Assembly: GCA_031284225.1 (NCBI GenBank)
Contig: JAITAH010000128.1
Location: 1-10,339, forward strand
Source of the DNA: Dysgonamonadaceae bacterium
GTDB taxonomy: Bacteria; Bacteroidota; Bacteroidia; Bacteroidales; Azobacteroidaceae
DNA length: 10,339 bases
Direction of reading: 5' to 3'
Shown here: piece by piece, positions 1-6,370 of the stretch
Layout: every line of letters starts with the position of its first letter
Position numbering within the stretch: the stretch's first letter is position 1
Translations under genes and position numbers: made by a program
The notes under the pieces: model-generated
What the model was told of the DNA's origin: nothing
Database searches by the model: none
Seen by the model: only the letters and a program-made list of their open reading frames with translations

Positions 1-261
1 ATACCCAAGAAACATGACAATAATACCAATGGTAACCATCTTACCGTAGCCGAACCGGTCGGCCAATATACCGCCGATAAACGGCATAAAATAAACAAAA
101 GCCAGAAATGTCGAATAAACATTGCCGGCCTGTTTAGCGTCGAAACCGAATTTCGCTTGCAAGAATAAAACAAAAATGGCAAGCATGGTATAATAGCCAA
201 AACGCTCGCCCGTGTTTGAAAGGGCTAAGGCATATAAGCCTTTAGGTTGATTTTTAAACAT
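1..261 (-). CDS. POT/PTR2-family peptide:proton symporter, N-terminal part (runs off left edge)
   Basis: The ATG at 261-259 opens 87 uninterrupted codons to the window edge, so only the N-terminus is present. The protein begins MFKNQPKGLYALALSNTGER and continues FGYYTM, followed by hydrophobic segments and FIGGILADRFGYGKM. The E-R-F-x-Y-Y-x-M pattern in the first helix is the signature of the proton-dependent oligopeptide transporter family of the major facilitator superfamily, where the ERF region takes part in proton coupling. GGxLADRFG between helices 2 and 3 is the usual MFS loop motif. The family imports di- and tripeptides across the inner membrane. Full-length members have roughly 450-550 residues, so about four fifths of the gene lies outside. 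A canonical promoter sits about 40 bases upstream. Family assignment is fairly sure; substrate is inferred. Confidence 0.85.
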   Translation of the reverse strand, partial: MFKNQPKGLYALALSNTGERFGYYTMLAIFVLFLQAKFGFDAKQAGNVYSTFLAFVYFMPFIGGILADRFGYGKMVTIGIIVMFLGY

Positions 262-302
262 AATTGTATAGTTTAATTACTAATTAAAATTTACATTTCA
301 CG

Positions 303-334
303 CAAAATTAGCTGAAAAACACGAGTTTTCCAAA
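303..334 (-). promoter_or_regulatory. Bacteroidota-type promoter for the peptide transporter
   Basis: On the minus strand a TTTG (334-331) is followed by a 20-base spacer (330-311) and TAATTTTG (310-303). This fits the Bacteroidota primary sigma consensus TTTG-N19-21-TAnnTTTG exactly. Initiation a few bases downstream would leave a leader of roughly 35 nt before the ATG at 261. It is the clearest promoter in the window and the main support for the phylum assignment outside the proteins. Confidence 0.8.
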
Positions 335-505
335 CGCGAGGAATAAAAAAATCAACCGGCAGGGGCGCAGGGGAGTTAGGCAGTAGCCTGCTTGGTTTAT
401 TGTAGGAAATGTATGACAGCGGGCGGGCGTTGTTTTTTTACCGGCGCCCTTGCCTTCGGCAAGTCTAATATACATTAAATAATCCTGCGAGGATGCGCCA
501 AAAGT
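335..505. other. Intergenic stretch between lipoprotein 3' end and transporter promoter
   Basis: No convincing gene. The only structure I see is a perfect small hairpin, CTTGCC (449-454) and GGCAAG (458-463) around a 3-base loop, without a T-run on either strand. Reading frames here are low-complexity or continue into the adjacent hairpin repeat, so I do not call them genes. Confidence 0.5.
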
Positions 506-605
506 AAAAAAACCGTCATTGCGAGGGCGTTTCGCCCGAAGCAATCCATTGATAATCAATAACCTGATTTGCTTCCTGCTTCGTTCCTCGCAGTTCGCAA
601 TGACG
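506..605 (-). terminator. Probable rho-independent terminator of the lipoprotein gene, formed by a hairpin repeat
   Basis: Transcription of the lipoprotein gene leaves its stop at 629 and enters an inverted repeat whose outer arms (605-595 and 524-514) are perfectly complementary over 11 bp. The second arm is followed by GG and then seven T residues on the minus strand (A7 at 506-512 on the plus strand). A stable stem followed by a T-run is the standard intrinsic terminator arrangement. The stem spans 92 bases with inner hairpins, larger than most terminators, so a repeat element may be serving as one. Confidence 0.5.
514..605. repeat. Hairpin repeat of the 'CGTCATTGCGAG' type, copy 1
   Basis: The ends CGTCATTGCGA (514-524) and TCGCAATGACG (595-605) are perfect inverted repeats. 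Inside are GGGCG-TTT-CGCCC (525-537), GAAGCAA/TTGCTTC (538-544 and 569-575), and ATTGAT-A-ATCAAT (548-560), so the element can fold into a branched cruciform. Sequences of this kind (GTCATTGCGAG...GAAGCAATCC) recur between genes in many bacterial genomes as short non-autonomous palindromic repeats. That statement is from memory, not a search. A second, diverged copy lies at 2728-2840 on the other side of the lipoprotein unit. Confidence 0.75.
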
Positions 606-628
606 AGAAATCGACCTTTTTGAAACCT

Positions 629-2470
629 CTATTCTTGGAGGATACAACGGACCATCAAGGCAGTGCGATGATCTATGTGAGTATAAGGAACGTTCCCTTT
701 GTAACCGTTGGTGAAGGATAATTGGTAACAATAACTGCCTTCGCTGCCAGAGCCACTCCAGTAGCTGCCGCGGGTACCCACAGAGGAGATCAAACCTTGA
801 TAACTCCTACGGTGCCCCGACGCAGGGAAGAAAACACTATTAGCGCCGGAGGAAGACCTGAAGCAACCCCCTGTAATACGAAATGTACCATCATTTTTAT
901 CTGAAGTCTGATCTCCAAAACTACTATTCATCTGCCAGTCTCCATTATTAAGAAACTCCACCACCACCGGCAAACGATAACCCCGCATAGTGGGGTCGGT
1001 CTTTCCCTGTGTCGCCGAGATGTACTGGCAAATATCCCCCCTGAAACTGTTCCACATCGCCACTGTATTCCAATTCGCATCAATCGCAGTATAATCATAG
1101 TAGTTGCTGTAAGGGAGGTCAGGATACTGCTTGTCTATATAAGGCCAAAAGGCTGTTGCTCCGTTTTCATTGCTGCCATTGGAGGTATCCCAGGTAAATG
1201 CCTCATGAGGGGAAGCGCTATTACCGGTATTATCGGTCGTCTTACTGGGTTTGCTTTTGACCCATGTGGGACTGCTACCCGAATTATAATAGGGTACATA
1301 AATACTGGTTGTATCTTTATGGTAGCCACCGGAGGGCGAAACGCCTATCAACGACCCGAACTTAAACGGAACCCCCTGGTACTGTTGCTCGGCTTCGTAC
1401 AGGGACGGATCGGCAACGTAGGGCTTAAAGGTAAGCTTTTCGCCATCCCAGTAGATATTACTCGATGCAAACTTCTGGGATAGTTTCCATATTTTTACCC
1501 GTAATGTGTAACGGTTGCCGTATGTCAAGGATACTAAATCAGAAAACTTGACAGTTGTCTGAGAAACAGGTACCTGATAACCGTCCTCCAAGCTTATCGC
1601 GTTTGCAGGAATCGTAAGGGTCAATGGATCGTTCAGAGCGTACATCCGCTTAAAAACCTGTTTTGCACCGCTCTCACAATTTGAAGAATCGTATGTCCAG
1701 CTATCAAAAGCTACGGAGGTGCGCAACGAGGCATCGGAGATGTTACCGTCATAGGAGAATTGACCTCTGACGTATACCGGATCGATAGTAACAGGACTTG
1801 TTGTTGATATATCGGTTATCTTCACCGTCGTGCCGGTAAACTGGCGGACTCCTTCGATAATAATTTTGAGTTGTATTAATTTTTGTTCAAAAGTGATATC
1901 CAGCCAGTATTCATTGTTTGCATCTTTGGTCAGGGAACTACTCTTCCAAAACAGAAAATCGCTACTGTTATCTATATTCGTGTAGAAAGGGACTGTCTTG
2001 TTTATCTCATAACCATTAAAAGCGGGGATAGCCTCTGTGGTGTTGCACGACAGGGCGTAAAAGTTACAAGTGGCGTCGGCCGGGACATGAAGAACCGGAG
2101 CGTTGGAACCGACCACGCCATCCTCCATCGCCAGCAGTTTGCGGTTCGAAGCCTCCACCGCCATCAACCGGTAGGTGGTGCCGGCGGGAAGCGGCTGGGG
2201 AGTCGCTGCGCGCAACGGACGAGAGTCCCGTTCCAAACTTATTTCCAGCGACAGTCCGTTGTCTAAGGGAACGATTTGCGTTTCCGGCTCTTCGCCGCCC
2301 GAACGCAGCACTTCTTCCGAAGTCCCTTCGGACACACCCACAATATTAAATTTCACCGCTATCCGGCCGCCGTTGGCTGGGGCGTCCGGAACTTCTTTTT
2401 CACATGCGCCCAACAACAATGTCAGGCCCAAAAGGAGCAGTTGGCTCCCGTTAAATACTGTTTTTTTCAT
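629..2470 (-). CDS. Fimbrillin-like lipoprotein with C-terminal FISUMP-type domain
   Basis: A 613-residue protein. It starts with a lipoprotein signal: MKKT, a hydrophobic run, then L-L-G-A-C with the lipidated Cys at residue 23. The next residues (EKEVPD) are charged, as is common for Bacteroidota lipoproteins shown on the surface. Residues of roughly 30-330 are beta-rich and resemble the fimbrillin-A clan of Bacteroidales (RIAVKFNI near the start, a Y-x-L-R-V-K-I strand at the end). Residues of about 335-613 look like a FISUMP domain: NIYWDGEKLTF, GYRLPVVVEF, FFPASGHR, GSYWSGSGSEG and a final MVRCILQE, matching the family's usual GYRLP...FPAAG.R...YWSS...VRC pattern. The function is probably a surface or fimbrial component; ligand unknown. 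Its ATG lies 5 bases beyond the stop of the small upstream gene, so the two are likely co-transcribed. The assignment rests on motif recall without database confirmation. Confidence 0.75.
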   Translation of the reverse strand: MKKTVFNGSQLLLLGLTLLLGACEKEVPDAPANGGRIAVKFNIVGVSEGTSEEVLRSGGEEPETQIVPLDNGLSLEISLERDSRPLRAATPQPLPAGTTYRLMAVEASNRKLLAMEDGVVGSNAPVLHVPADATCNFYALSCNTTEAIPAFNGYEINKTVPFYTNIDNSSDFLFWKSSSLTKDANNEYWLDITFEQKLIQLKIIIEGVRQFTGTTVKITDISTTSPVTIDPVYVRGQFSYDGNISDASLRTSVAFDSWTYDSSNCESGAKQVFKRMYALNDPLTLTIPANAISLEDGYQVPVSQTTVKFSDLVSLTYGNRYTLRVKIWKLSQKFASSNIYWDGEKLTFKPYVADPSLYEAEQQYQGVPFKFGSLIGVSPSGGYHKDTTSIYVPYYNSGSSPTWVKSKPSKTTDNTGNSASPHEAFTWDTSNGSNENGATAFWPYIDKQYPDLPYSNYYDYTAIDANWNTVAMWNSFRGDICQYISATQGKTDPTMRGYRLPVVVEFLNNGDWQMNSSFGDQTSDKNDGTFRITGGCFRSSSGANSVFFPASGHRRSYQGLISSVGTRGSYWSGSGSEGSYCYQLSFTNGYKGNVPYTHIDHRTALMVRCILQE

Positions 2471-2475
2471 CGTAA

Positions 2476-2652
2476 TTAAAAAGTAATGTACACATCTTTT
2501 GTCTGTCCGTCCGTTTCGGCGGGAATATCGGTGTAATCGTTATATTGCAGACCGTTCTCTATCACTCTCACTCGGGCGGTTTGGGCAATAAGCCCTTCCA
2601 TTTCTATCCGGTGGATGGCTATCGCCGGGGGTAGATACTGTTTTTGTTTCAT
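2476..2652 (-). CDS. Small conserved-type hypothetical protein preceding the fimbrillin-like gene
   Basis: A 58-residue protein from the ATG at 2652-2650, beginning MKQKQYLPPAIAIHRIEMEG and ending KDVYITF. An in-frame ATG further upstream (2685) would add 11 residues, mostly Ile/Lys encoded by an A/T run, so I prefer the inner start. Small proteins beginning M-K-x-K-Y-L-x-P and carrying an I-x-x-x-E-x-E-G stretch often sit directly before fimbrillin or other surface lipoprotein genes in Bacteroidales. I know of no established function. There is no signal peptide or membrane segment. The stop is 5 bases before the lipoprotein ATG, which supports one transcript. No canonical TAnnTTTG promoter is visible upstream. 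Confidence 0.6.
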   Translation of the reverse strand: MKQKQYLPPAIAIHRIEMEGLIAQTARVRVIENGLQYNDYTDIPAETDGQTKDVYITF

Positions 2653-2727
2653 TTTTTTTATTTTTTTTATTATTATACTGAACACGCTTAGTTAATGATT
2701 AATTACTGCTTAAAGGATTATTGTGTC

Positions 2728-2840
2728 CGTTATTGCGAGGACAAAGTCCGAAACAATCCAGCGTATTTGTTCTTCCGGATTGCTTCGTCGCTACGCTCCT
2801 CACAATCTGAGCTTGCGAAAATCGGCCTAGCCCAATGACG
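2728..2840. repeat. Hairpin repeat of the 'CGTCATTGCGAG' type, copy 2 (degenerate)
   Basis: CGTTATTGCGAGG (2728-2740) corresponds to the left end of copy 1 with one change. It is followed by GGAC-AAA-GTCC (2739-2749), then CGAAACAATCC, GGATTGCTTCG and CCTCACAAT (2798-2806). The terminal AATGACG occurs only at 2834-2840, so about 27 bases seem to be inserted in, or replace, the right arm. The small inner hairpin sits where copy 1 has GGGCG-TTT-CGCCC: same place and shape, different sequence. The element lies between the small-protein gene and its likely upstream control region. Confidence 0.65.
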
Positions 2841-2892
2841 ATACCATAGCTTTGTATTACTCACTCCTTTCATCATTAATTAAACATTAAAT

Positions 2893-2921
2893 ATCAACTA
2901 ATTAACCCATTAATCAACTAA
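2893..2921. repeat. Two 9-bp direct repeats 20 bp apart upstream of the lipoprotein unit
   Basis: ATCAACTAA occurs at 2893-2901 and again at 2913-2921, exactly 20 bp apart (about two helical turns), in an AT-rich stretch. On the minus strand, the direction of the downstream lipoprotein unit, it reads TTAGTTGAT twice. This spacing would suit a dimeric or tandemly bound regulator. The segment is over 200 bp from the nearest start codon, so an operator role is only a guess. Confidence 0.35.
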
Positions 2922-2941
2922 GCGCTAATTGATCGCCAACA

Positions 2942-3079
2942 GTTGTTATGAGTTACGACTACGCGTTGTCGCGAGTCGCGACCAGATGTGGTCATCTATC
3001 ACAACTACGCGTTATCGTGGGTTACGACAAGCTGTTATCGCCATACGCATCAACAGCTTGTCGCTTATGCAGGCAACAG
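2942..3079. repeat. Degenerate 23-bp tandem repeat array
   Basis: Related 18-base cores begin at 2942 (GTTGTTATGAGTTACGAC), 2965 (GTTGTCGCGAGTCGCGAC) and 3011 (GTTATCGTGGGTTACGAC), sharing 13-14 of 18 positions pairwise. Their starts are 23 and 46 bases apart. The slots at 2988, 3034 and 3057 hold weaker versions (about 9-10 of 18 matches), and 5-base linkers recur: TACGC at 2960 and 3006, AACAG at 3052 and 3075. I read this as a decayed array of about six units. The period is not a multiple of three and the frames crossing it look Arg-rich and artificial, so it is unlikely to be coding. Confidence 0.55.
3025..3063. repeat. 12-bp perfect hairpin downstream of the HU gene
   Basis: CGACAAGCTGTT (3025-3036) and AACAGCTTGTCG (3052-3063) are perfectly complementary around a 15-base loop. 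It lies 25 bases beyond the HU stop codon. Neither side has a T-run, so it is not a textbook intrinsic terminator, but it could protect or end the HU transcript. It overlaps the right half of the 23-bp array and may simply be an accident of that array. Confidence 0.5.
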
Positions 3080-3087
3080 CTCGGTTC

Positions 3088-3480
3088 TCATTGCAGACTC
3101 GAGACGTCTTTAAAACTCGCTTTTCCCAGTTGTTCGCGCAGTTCTTTCGAGGCCGTAAAATGAAGATGGACGCTTTTAATTTTATTGGGCGTCGCTTCTT
3201 CTTCCGTCAAAGACCCTTCGCTGCGGGACGTTAACCGGAAACTACCCAATTCCCCCAATTGTACCGTATGACCGTCCAGCAACAGGTTGGCGATCACTTT
3301 CAACAACTGATAGAGCGTCATCTCCGCTTCTTTCGGATTCAACGTCGTTTCGTCCGACAACTGTTTAGCTACTTGTTTTTCCTTTACTAATCCGATGCTT
3401 TTCAGCAAAGGATACCATAATTTCGGCGCCGACGGATTCGCCGGATTACTTTTCTGTACTTTTTTATATAATAATGCCAT
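3088..3480 (-). CDS. HU-family DNA-binding protein, Bacteroidales histone-like type
   Basis: A 130-residue protein starting MALLYKKVQKSNPANPSAPK with LWYPLLKSIG following. The first ~35 residues (M-A-L-x-Y-K-x-V-Q-x-x-N-P-x-x-P) are the strand extension typical of the Bacteroidales HU-HIG/'histone-like' subfamily, longer than the ~90-residue classical HU. The HU fold follows: a helical region (KQVAKQLSDETTLNPKEAEM) with the dimerising helices, then VQLGELGSFRLTSRSEG, matching the conserved V-x-L-x-x-x-G-x-F/L-R segment at the base of the DNA-binding arms. The tail (LREQLGKASF) also fits. It would bind and bend DNA in the nucleoid or at specific loci. It is transcribed alone; a strong terminator at 3587-3634 isolates it from upstream minus-strand transcription. 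No canonical promoter is visible in the ~105-base gap between that terminator and the ATG. Confidence 0.85.
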   Translation of the reverse strand: MALLYKKVQKSNPANPSAPKLWYPLLKSIGLVKEKQVAKQLSDETTLNPKEAEMTLYQLLKVIANLLLDGHTVQLGELGSFRLTSRSEGSLTEEEATPNKIKSVHLHFTASKELREQLGKASFKDVSSLQ

Positions 3481-3586
3481 TTGTATAATTATTATTAGTT
3501 CAATAATAAATGTTTAATAATTTCGATATTGGAATTTCTCTCGACAGGATCGCCGGAGGAAATGCCGGCGAGCGAGCGTGGGGCAT

Positions 3587-3634
3587 AAAAAAGTTCCGCT
3601 CCGCCTTTCTTCGGGGAAGAACTGCGGAGCGGAA
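3587..3634 (-). terminator. Strong rho-independent terminator on the minus strand, upstream of the HU gene
   Basis: The arms TTCCGCTCCGC (3594-3604) and GCGGAGCGGAA (3624-3634) pair perfectly over 11 bp. Within the loop TTCTTC/GAAGAA (3607-3612, 3616-3621) pair around GGG. On the minus strand the stem is followed by C and six T residues (3592-3587). It would stop transcription coming from the 4001-4243 ORF or the AT-rich gap before it reaches HU. A second GC-rich hairpin, CGCCGG/CCGGCG (3551-3556, 3565-3570), lies between it and HU. Confidence 0.7.
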
Positions 3635-4000
3635 GCGTTTCGGTAATATCGCGTTTATCGACGGCTTATTCGCCGCCGTCAATTGTAAACAATTGAAATT
3701 CAGGTAATTTATGGAATAAAACTCTCTCTCTCTCTCTCTCTATTATTTTCGAACAGACAGCCAAATGTTTTTCGTTAATTTTTATTAATTTTTTCATCAT
3801 TTTTCTATGTTCTTCAACCTATTTTTTTCGCTTTGTTTGCGCTTGATGTACGGCCTTGTTTGCGCTTTTTGTAAAAATTTATTGTAAATTATTTTACTAT
3901 AATTGACCTGCTATTAACTATTTATGCGGGCAAATGCACATACGTTTTTTTAATTGTACAAATTTTATGCCAAAATATTACGGGCTTATCGAATATTTCG
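3635..4000. other. AT-rich intergenic region with short repeats
   Basis: I see no gene here. It contains GACGGC/GCCGTC (3660-3665, 3675-3680), the near-palindrome CAATTGTAAACAATTG (3680-3695), the (CT)10 tract, and TTGTTTGCGCTT twice (3833-3844 and 3856-3867, 23 bases apart) in an extremely T-rich background. No tRNA or known riboswitch pattern is recognisable. Confidence 0.5.
3722..3741. repeat. (CT)10 dinucleotide microsatellite
   Basis: Ten uninterrupted CT units occur at 3722-3741. Such tracts can vary in length by slipped-strand pairing. It is about 240 bases upstream of the HU ATG, on the far side of the 3587-3634 terminator, and over 700 bases from mutA, so no gene is obviously controlled by it. 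Confidence 0.85.
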
Positions 4001-4243
4001 TTACCCGTTCCTTTTACCGGACGATTTGACAAGGGTTATTTCAAACCCCGATAATTTATGTACCAATAAAACGGCATGTTCCTTTTCAGAACTATACGGG
4101 ACTAAAAGCCCGATTTCTACCTCATCCACCGGATTGCCGTTCCCGTCGTAGCTGGTCAAAATTTCATGCACAGCGCCTTTTTCATCTACCGTAAGGAAAC
4201 TTTCGATTAAACCGTTTTTCCCCGGATAATAGATTTTCCCCAA
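4001..4243 (-). CDS. Unrecognised small protein, possibly 5'-damaged
   Basis: The frame ends at TAA (4003-4001). The only usual initiation codon in frame is a TTG at 4243-4241, giving 80 residues with IYYPGKNGLIESFLTVDEKG near the start and LSGFEITLVKSSGKRNG at the end. The frame stays open upstream to 4312 and that part also looks like protein (YLSASIEAFLKRIVPSNHPF), yet holds no ATG. An ATG at 4316-4314 lies just out of frame (MTNSIPVCFH, then stop). One frameshift would join it to the long frame, so this may be a decayed gene of about 105 codons. I recognise no family. There is no signal peptide or membrane segment; the content is mixed charged and beta-like. It is transcribed away from mutA. 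Confidence 0.4.
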   Translation of the reverse strand: MGKIYYPGKNGLIESFLTVDEKGAVHEILTSYDGNGNPVDEVEIGLLVPYSSEKEHAVLLVHKLSGFEITLVKSSGKRNG

Positions 4244-4408
4244 AAACGGATGATTCGAGGGAACGATGCGCTTCAGAAACGCCTCAATGGAAGCAGACAG
4301 GTATGCTATTTGTCATTTATCTCTAAATTTATAGGAGAAAAATACAAAAAAGGCCGAAAGACAGAAAAAATATAAGACCTGTATCATCGGTAACTAAACA
4401 ATTTATTG

Positions 4409-4416
4409 TAATTTTG
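4409..4416 (+). promoter_or_regulatory. Possible -7 element of the mutA promoter
   Basis: TAATTTTG matches the Bacteroidota -7 consensus TAnnTTTG and lies 61 bases before the mutA ATG, so initiation near 4423 would give a leader of about 55 nt. No TTTG is found 19-21 bases upstream, so the -33 element is weak or absent. I saw no cobalamin riboswitch features in the leader. Confidence 0.45.
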
Positions 4417-4477
4417 CACGGCTAATTGAAAAAGTAGCCTGATTTGTTGACACAAGTTTAAATTTTTAGGAATCAAT

Positions 4478-6370
4478 ATGAGTAATTTGAAAGAAAAACT
4501 TTTCTCGGAATTTCCTGCCGTTTCTACCGAACAATGGATGGAAAAGATCGTGGCCGACCTGAAAGGCGCCGATTTCGAGAAAAAACTCGTTTGGAAAACA
4601 AACGAAGGGTTTAATGTCAGACCGTTTTACCGGGCAGAAGACATTGCCGGGTTGAAAACGACCGATTCGCTTCCGGGCGAATTTCCTTATGTGCGTGGCG
4701 TGAAAAAAGACAATGACTGGTATATTCGCCAGAACATTGCCGTTACGGATTTTGCCGAAGCCAATCAAAAAGCGTTGGACGTCCTTAACAAAGGCGTTAC
4801 TTCGCTGGGTTTTGAAATTCCCCGCGACGGAATCGGCAAGGAAAATATCGCCGTATTATTAAAAGGTATTTTACCGGAGTACATCGAACTCAATTTCACC
4901 ACTTGCAACCTGCAATCGGTACGGTTAATTCAAATTTTGGTTGAATATTTCAAGGAAAACAACTACGATCTGAAGAAAATACAAGGCTCGATCAATATCG
5001 ACTTTGTTGGAATCCTTTTGCGCAAAGGCCATCTCAAAGAGGAGTGGTTGCCGGTGATGACAGACGCTATCGCCGCCGTTTCTGAACTTGAAAATTTCAA
5101 AGTTCTGGCAGTCAATGCGTATCTGTTCAACAATGCCGGTTCGTTTATCACACAGGAACTGGGATATGCTTTGGCTTGGGGAAACGAACTGCTGCATCGC
5201 TTGACGGAAGCCGGCATCGATCCGACCGTAGCCGCCCGGAAAATCAAATTCAATTTCGGAACCGGCTCCAATTATTTTATGGAAATCGCCAAATTTCGCG
5301 CCGCCCGCTGGTTGTGGGCAGAAATTGTACAAGCGTATCAAACGGACGAAAACAACAATCGCCCGAACGGAACGCCGGACAAACCCTGTCGCTGCGCCGC
5401 CAAAATGGATATTTTTGCGCAAACTTCGACGTTCAACCAAACCGTATTTGACGCCCATGTGAATCTGCTTCGTACGCAAACCGAAGCCATGTCGGCAAGT
5501 ATTGCCGGCGTTAATTCGTTATTGGTTAAAACTTTTGACGAATCGTATAAAACGCCGGACGATTTCTCGGAACGCATCGCCCGCAATCAACAGTTGCTGT
5601 TGAAGGACGAATGTCATTTCGACAAAGTGACGGACGCCTCGGCCGGTTCCTATTATATCGAAACGCTGACCGACGCCATCGCCCGGGAAGCATGGAAAAT
5701 CTTCCTCGAAGCGGAAGAAAAAGGTTTTTACGAATCGGTCCAATCCGGAGAAATTCAAAGCAAAGTGAATGCATCCGCCGATAAGCGGGGCAAAGCGCTG
5801 GCGCTACGCCGAGAAATCCTGCTGGGAACCAACCAGTTCCCCAATTTCACGGAAACAGCGCACGTCGCAAAACCAAACGAATCCGCCCTACCCGATTCGT
5901 GCACTACGCACGCCGCGCCGTCTATCGAAACGCTCAATACCAAACGTTTGGGCGAAGCGTTTGAAACGTTGCGATTGGCGACCGAAAACTCCGGCAAAGA
6001 AATCAAAGCGTTTATGCTGACTATCGGCAATTTGGCCATGCGTCTGGCGCGTTCGCAATTCTCATCGAATTTCTTGGCTTGCGCCGGCTACAAAGTCATC
6101 GACAATCTCGGCTTTGAAACGGTAGAACAAGGCGTTGCCGCCGCCCGGAAAGCCGGCGCCGATATTATCGTACTCTGTTCGAGCGACGACGAATACGCCG
6201 TTTACGCGCCCGAAGCGCACAAACTCATCGGCGATCGGGAAATCCTCATCATCGCCGGCGCCCCCGCCTGCATGGACGATCTGAAAGCACAGGGCATTGC
6301 GAATTACATCAACGTAAAAAGTAATGTATTGGAAACTTTGCAAGAGTTAAACAGCAGATTATTAAAATAG
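4478..6370 (+). CDS. mutA: Methylmalonyl-CoA mutase, small (non-catalytic) subunit
   Basis: A 630-residue protein beginning MSNLKEKLFSEFPAVSTEQW, the typical opening of Bacteroidota MutA. The N-terminal two thirds is the mutase TIM-barrel relative: GTGSNYFMEIAKFRAARWLW (about 261-280) parallels [20 protein letters not shown] in MutB. The C-terminal ~120 residues keep the shape of a B12-binding Rossmann fold (ACAGYKVIDNLGFETVEQGV, then ILIIAGAP). Where MutB has DGHDRG, this protein reads LAMRLA (residues 519-524), so the cobalt-ligand His is replaced by Met521. This is normal for the structural beta subunit. With MutB it forms the adenosylcobalamin-dependent enzyme interconverting succinyl-CoA and methylmalonyl-CoA in cytosolic propionate metabolism. 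Length fits the family. It is first in the mutAB operon; its TAG directly abuts the inverted-repeat element. Confidence 0.95.
   Translation: MSNLKEKLFSEFPAVSTEQWMEKIVADLKGADFEKKLVWKTNEGFNVRPFYRAEDIAGLKTTDSLPGEFPYVRGVKKDNDWYIRQNIAVTDFAEANQKALDVLNKGVTSLGFEIPRDGIGKENIAVLLKGILPEYIELNFTTCNLQSVRLIQILVEYFKENNYDLKKIQGSINIDFVGILLRKGHLKEEWLPVMTDAIAAVSELENFKVLAVNAYLFNNAGSFITQELGYALAWGNELLHRLTEAGIDPTVAARKIKFNFGTGSNYFMEIAKFRAARWLWAEIVQAYQTDENNNRPNGTPDKPCRCAAKMDIFAQTSTFNQTVFDAHVNLLRTQTEAMSASIAGVNSLLVKTFDESYKTPDDFSERIARNQQLLLKDECHFDKVTDASAGSYYIETLTDAIAREAWKIFLEAEEKGFYESVQSGEIQSKVNASADKRGKALALRREILLGTNQFPNFTETAHVAKPNESALPDSCTTHAAPSIETLNTKRLGEAFETLRLATENSGKEIKAFMLTIGNLAMRLARSQFSSNFLACAGYKVIDNLGFETVEQGVAAARKAGADIIVLCSSDDEYAVYAPEAHKLIGDREILIIAGAPACMDDLKAQGIANYINVKSNVLETLQELNSRLLK

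Noticed and set aside
308..559. Minus-strand frame of 83 codons downstream of the lipoprotein gene
   Set aside because: Its first half is the hairpin repeat and it ends across the transporter promoter. Composition follows the repeat, and there is no family resemblance.
3025..3063. Intrinsic terminator for the HU gene
   Set aside because: The stem is good but no T-run follows on the minus strand, so it was recorded as a hairpin only.
2942..3079. CRISPR array
   Set aside because: The 23-bp period leaves no room for separate repeats and spacers, the units are highly diverged, and there are no cas genes.
2929..3234. Plus-strand Arg-rich frame of 101 codons
   Set aside because: It is built from the 23-bp repeat array and the antisense of the HU gene; the array period is not a multiple of three.
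4244..4477. Possible cobalamin riboswitch before the B12-dependent mutase genes
   Set aside because: No B12-box-like or conserved multi-stem pattern is visible, and the region is short and AT-rich.
4925..5479. Antisense frame of 184 codons opposite mutA
   Set aside because: Lies wholly inside mutA and shows no domain of its own; codon bias of mutA explains the lack of stops.
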